Assembly: GCA_964371075.1 (NCBI GenBank)
Contig: CAYJKN010000002.1
Span: 744,001-808,000 of the forward strand
DNA: 64,000 nucleotides
Origin: UTCHB3 sp964371075
GTDB taxonomy: Bacteria; Bacteroidota; Ignavibacteria; Ignavibacteriales; Ignavibacteriaceae
Reading direction: 5' to 3'
The notes beneath the pieces are model-generated. The model searched no databases. It saw nothing but the letters and a program-made list of their open reading frames with translations, and was not told where the DNA came from. Positions 61,869-64,000 of this stretch are shown in pieces. Each line of letters opens with the position of its first letter. Positions within the stretch are counted from its first letter, which is position 1. The position numbers and the translations under genes are program-made.

Positions 61869-63008
61869 ATGAATTTTCTAAAGTTCGGTTCGAAGTCAAA
61901 AAGGGACAAACTTTTTTTTAGAAGTTTGCCCTGGCGGTCATACCTGGTTTTCCTTGCAGGAATCTATTTCCTCTTTTCCACATTAGGATTTGTGAGCAGT
62001 TTGCTTGCGCCCGGTGCAATGAGTTATGGAGAAATAATCAGGAACAGTTTGTTATCAGGTTTGGTAGGCGCAATATATGCTCATACCTTTACGCGAGATC
62101 TTAAATTTCTTGCGGTGGGGATCATTTTGCAGATTGTGTTGGCTTTTAGTCCCTACGGTAATCTTGAACTGATAAAAGACAACCCTGAGCTTGTGACCTA
62201 CCTGAGATTTCATGGTGTCGGCATAATGCTCCTGGTGATACTGGGGTATATACTTTTTGTAAAGTTTATCAGTGGTGAGGGATTAAAACACTTTAAGTAT
62301 AAAACTGAAATTGATCTTGCGAGGAAGATGCACACAATTTTGGTGCCTGAGATTGATTTCAAAAATGAAGAGTATGATATTGCCGGTATCTCAAAACCCG
62401 TTGGAGAAGTGGGGGGTGATATGGCTGATATGTTAAACATGAAGAATGGGGAGCTGGTACTAACTGTTGCAGATGTTTCAGGACACGGTGTCAGTGCCGG
62501 TCTGTTGATGGGGATGTTTAAAAGTGCATTGAGAAGCAACCTTACCCACGGTGATTCATTAAGTGAGTGTTTTTCAAACATAAATTCGACCATCTTCGAT
62601 CTCAAAGATAAAAAAATGTTTCTCACCGCTGCTTCGGTCAGGATGATTGCAGGGAAGTTGGAGTATATAGTCGCCGGGCACTTACCACTTCTCATTTATA
62701 GAAAAGAGAGCAAACAAGTTGAGGAATTGACAATTCGCCAAGTGTCGATCGGGATGAAAAAAGACTTTCAGTTTAAAGATGGAGAATTTAATCTGGCAAG
62801 TGGAGATTTTGTGGTTATGGTAACAGATGGAGTTCCTGAAACATTCTCAAAAAGTAAAGAACTCTTTTCCATGGAAAGGATCAAAAGGATTATCGAGTTG
62901 AACGCATCTGAAGAGAGTGGAAAGATTAATCAAAATATTTTAACAGAAGTGGAAAAGTTTGGAATTCCTGATGACGATTTGACAATCGTTACGATTAAAC
63001 GGAGTTAA
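61869..63008 (+). CDS. membrane-anchored SpoIIE/RsbU-type PP2C phosphatase
   Basis: 379 aa. Four membrane helices occupy residues ~25-140 (VFLAGIYFLFSTLGFVSSLL, GVGIMLLVILGYILFVKFI). The cytoplasmic PP2C domain has AGISKPVGEVGGDMADML, TVADVSGHGVSAGLLMG, and DFVVMVTDGVPET, with the Asp residues that bind Mn2+/Mg2+. Proteins of this type dephosphorylate anti-anti-sigma factors in partner-switching systems. No RsbV/RsbW genes are nearby, so partners are elsewhere. It is monocistronic. Confidence 0.9.
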   Translation: MNFLKFGSKSKRDKLFFRSLPWRSYLVFLAGIYFLFSTLGFVSSLLAPGAMSYGEIIRNSLLSGLVGAIYAHTFTRDLKFLAVGIILQIVLAFSPYGNLELIKDNPELVTYLRFHGVGIMLLVILGYILFVKFISGEGLKHFKYKTEIDLARKMHTILVPEIDFKNEEYDIAGISKPVGEVGGDMADMLNMKNGELVLTVADVSGHGVSAGLLMGMFKSALRSNLTHGDSLSECFSNINSTIFDLKDKKMFLTAASVRMIAGKLEYIVAGHLPLLIYRKESKQVEELTIRQVSIGMKKDFQFKDGEFNLASGDFVVMVTDGVPETFSKSKELFSMERIKRIIELNASEESGKINQNILTEVEKFGIPDDDLTIVTIKRS

Positions 63009-63064
63009 TGGAAGATTTTAATAAAATCGAGGGGATTTCCGGCTGATGGAGAGGTTTGCCAAAA

Positions 63065-63092
63065 GAACTTCCGCGGAAAACCGCAGAAGTTC
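63065..63092 (-). terminator. terminator of rpsT
   Basis: GAACTTCCGCGG and CCGCAGAAGTTC pair with one mismatch around a short A-rich loop. On the minus strand the hairpin is followed by TTTT. It lies 8 bases after the rpsT stop. Confidence 0.85.
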
Positions 63093-63099
63093 AGAGGCA

Positions 63100-63360
63100 T
63101 TAAGCTTTGGTTAAGCTATTAATATGAAGTGTCAGTCTCGATTTTTTGCGTGACGCATTATTTTTGTGGATTCTGCCTTTTACGCTGATCCTGTCGAGGT
63201 GTGCAACAGCTTCTTTGTAGCTTGTTGTTGCTTCTTCCAATGTTGTTGTGCTAAGAACCTTTTTAACCAAAGTTTTCATCTTCGAGAGAGAAGCTTTGTT
63301 AATATCGCGTTTTCTTGCGCTTTGTCTGATTCTTTTTTCAGCAGATTTGTGATTTGCCAT
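63100..63360 (-). CDS. rpsT: 30S ribosomal protein S20
   Basis: 86 aa, normal for S20. The N-terminus ANHKSAEKRIRQSARKRD is diagnostic, and the C-terminus has GRIHKNNASRKKSRL. It binds 16S rRNA in the body of the small subunit. It is monocistronic, with a strong terminator right after the stop. A TAAATTTG box on the minus strand (63394-63401) upstream may be its -7 element. Confidence 0.98.
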   Translation of the reverse strand: MANHKSAEKRIRQSARKRDINKASLSKMKTLVKKVLSTTTLEEATTSYKEAVAHLDRISVKGRIHKNNASRKKSRLTLHINSLTKA

Positions 63361-63482
63361 GCTTAACTTAAAATCTTTTTGGTTGTGTTAATTCAAATTT
63401 AGTCTGCAAATATACAAGTTCTTCATCTCTTTTGCAAAAGTTTTTTTTTGTGGTCGGTGTAGAACGAAAACATAAGCAAAAA

Positions 63483-63606
63483 ACCACAGAGGACACAGAG
63501 AACACAGAGGGGTTTAAGTTAAACCGCAGAGGTCGCAAAGAACGCAAAGGGAATTAATCAAAGGCAACCCTCTGTGGAAATCCGTCTAAATCAGTGGAAT
63601 CCGCGT
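63483..63606. repeat. block of dispersed intergenic repeats (ACAGAG / GCAAAG type)
   Basis: Two related 28-29-base units, at 63483-63510 (ACCACAGAGGACACAGAG...) and 63522-63550 (ACCGCAGAGGTCGCAAAG...), share the same layout with a periodic CAGAG/CAAAG motif every nine bases or so. A third segment at 63569-63606 (CCCTCTGTGG...CAGTGGAATCCGCG) is another widespread intergenic sequence type. Similar sequences are scattered in many bacterial genomes, including this group; function is unknown. Confidence 0.6.
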
Positions 63607-63724
63607 AACCATCCCTCCCCAAAAAACACATTCACCCGCGAACGATTTGCCTTGATTTCACCCCCCTCACTGATGTATATTTCAGGTCTTAATTTTTTAT
63701 TTTTTGATATTGGGATGTATAGCA

Positions 63725-64000
63725 TTGAGAAGATCGTTATCTGTTATCTCGCTGACATTTATTTGTATGGTGTGGGGAATATTTGGTCAAGCCAATTTTA
63801 CTGAACTTGGCGGTTATTCCTATAGTGAAGGCTCTCTTGGTTATCTGGAGCATTCAACTACACGCACCATCATACCCATGACAGGGAAGTGGGGTGTAAG
63901 ATTTGCAGATGACCCGGCTAATACATCAAAGCAGGTAGAAATTCCTTCTTCGTTTGAATCTGAATCTGAATTGATTTTTGAACGGACCCTGCCTTTTGAC
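63725..64000 (+). CDS. secreted protein, possible glycoside hydrolase family 2 (N-terminal part)
   Basis: The frame is open to the window's right edge, 92 codons. The start is probably TTG 63725; upstream in-frame TTGs are possible and there is no ATG before the signal peptide. A signal peptide is clear (RRSLSVISLTFICMVWGIFG, then QANF). The mature part, with MTGKWGVRFADDPANTSKQV, then PSSFESESELIFERTLPFD, resembles the N-terminal sugar-binding jelly-roll domain of GH2 enzymes (beta-galactosidase/glucuronidase type). The catalytic domain lies outside the window, so the family call is tentative. Confidence 0.5.
   Translation, partial: MRRSLSVISLTFICMVWGIFGQANFTELGGYSYSEGSLGYLEHSTTRTIIPMTGKWGVRFADDPANTSKQVEIPSSFESESELIFERTLPFD

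Noticed and set aside
1..64000. Prophage, insertion sequence or restriction/defence island
   Set aside because: No transposase, integrase, phage structural, restriction or toxin-antitoxin genes were recognised; the RHH protein at 60635 is linked to an SPFH gene, not to a toxin.

Overview
The window looks like a chromosomal segment of an Ignavibacteria-type organism (Bacteroidota/Chlorobiota group), probably from a draft or metagenome assembly. Four secreted proteins end in, or once ended in, a type IX secretion (T9SS) sorting domain with the NYPNPFNP-like signature common in Ignavibacteria. Several intergenic regions carry the Bacteroidota promoter pattern TTTG-N19/20-TAnnTTTG. Metabolism mixes ferredoxin-dependent 2-oxoacid oxidation and a decaheme cytochrome with oxygen/peroxide defence (KatG). 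A run of exactly 100 N at 40390-40489 is a scaffold gap inside a tandem repeat.

Layout. 1-1838: end of a 2-oxoacid:ferredoxin oxidoreductase operon plus a small Cys-containing protein. 1935-5422: two T9SS-type secreted proteins on opposite strands. 5663-9963: carAB. 10059-13553: a TlpA-like thioredoxin protein and a ThrRS without a TGS domain. 13728-16787: a secreted small protein, an AAA ATPase (DUF4143 type) preceded by three exact 18-bp repeats, a secreted YCII-like protein and a HisN-like phosphatase. 16772-21884 (minus): an Fe-S protein, YraN, TyrS and the malic enzyme MaeB. 22223-27784 (minus): a two-gene T9SS cell-surface operon in which the downstream gene has lost its sorting domain to an in-frame TAG. 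28324-31508: a DinB-like protein, a C69 dipeptidase and an alpha/beta hydrolase.

31510-40107 (minus) is a complete chemosensory operon (CheR-TPR, CheW-CheW, MCP, CheA-REC, CheB, REC-histidine kinase). Its composition resembles Wsp, but the output protein is a REC-kinase and not a GGDEF protein. 40342-40777 holds tRNA-Ser(UGA) preceded by a tandem array of 82-bp units, each starting with the first 21 nt of that tRNA. 40941-52409 is a copper/silver-type efflux locus: a sensor kinase and sigma-54 activator, a candidate sigma-54 promoter, a newly read 57-aa membrane peptide, an RND pump, a TolC-like channel, a metal-binding fusion protein and three small Met/His-rich exported proteins.

52533-64000 is mixed: a methyltransferase, a rifampin ADP-ribosyltransferase (Arr), a repeat-rich eroded stretch, an alpha/beta hydrolase, KatG, a b-type cytochrome with a decaheme cytochrome c, an SPFH protein coupled to a newly read 53-aa ribbon-helix-helix protein, a membrane SpoIIE-type phosphatase, rpsT and the start of a secreted GH2-like protein.

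The strongest candidates for something undescribed are the tRNA-Ser-derived array, the octamer repeats that begin at the stop codons of three genes and place stops in every frame, the small membrane peptide leading the copper operon, and the repeats in front of the DUF4143 ATPase.
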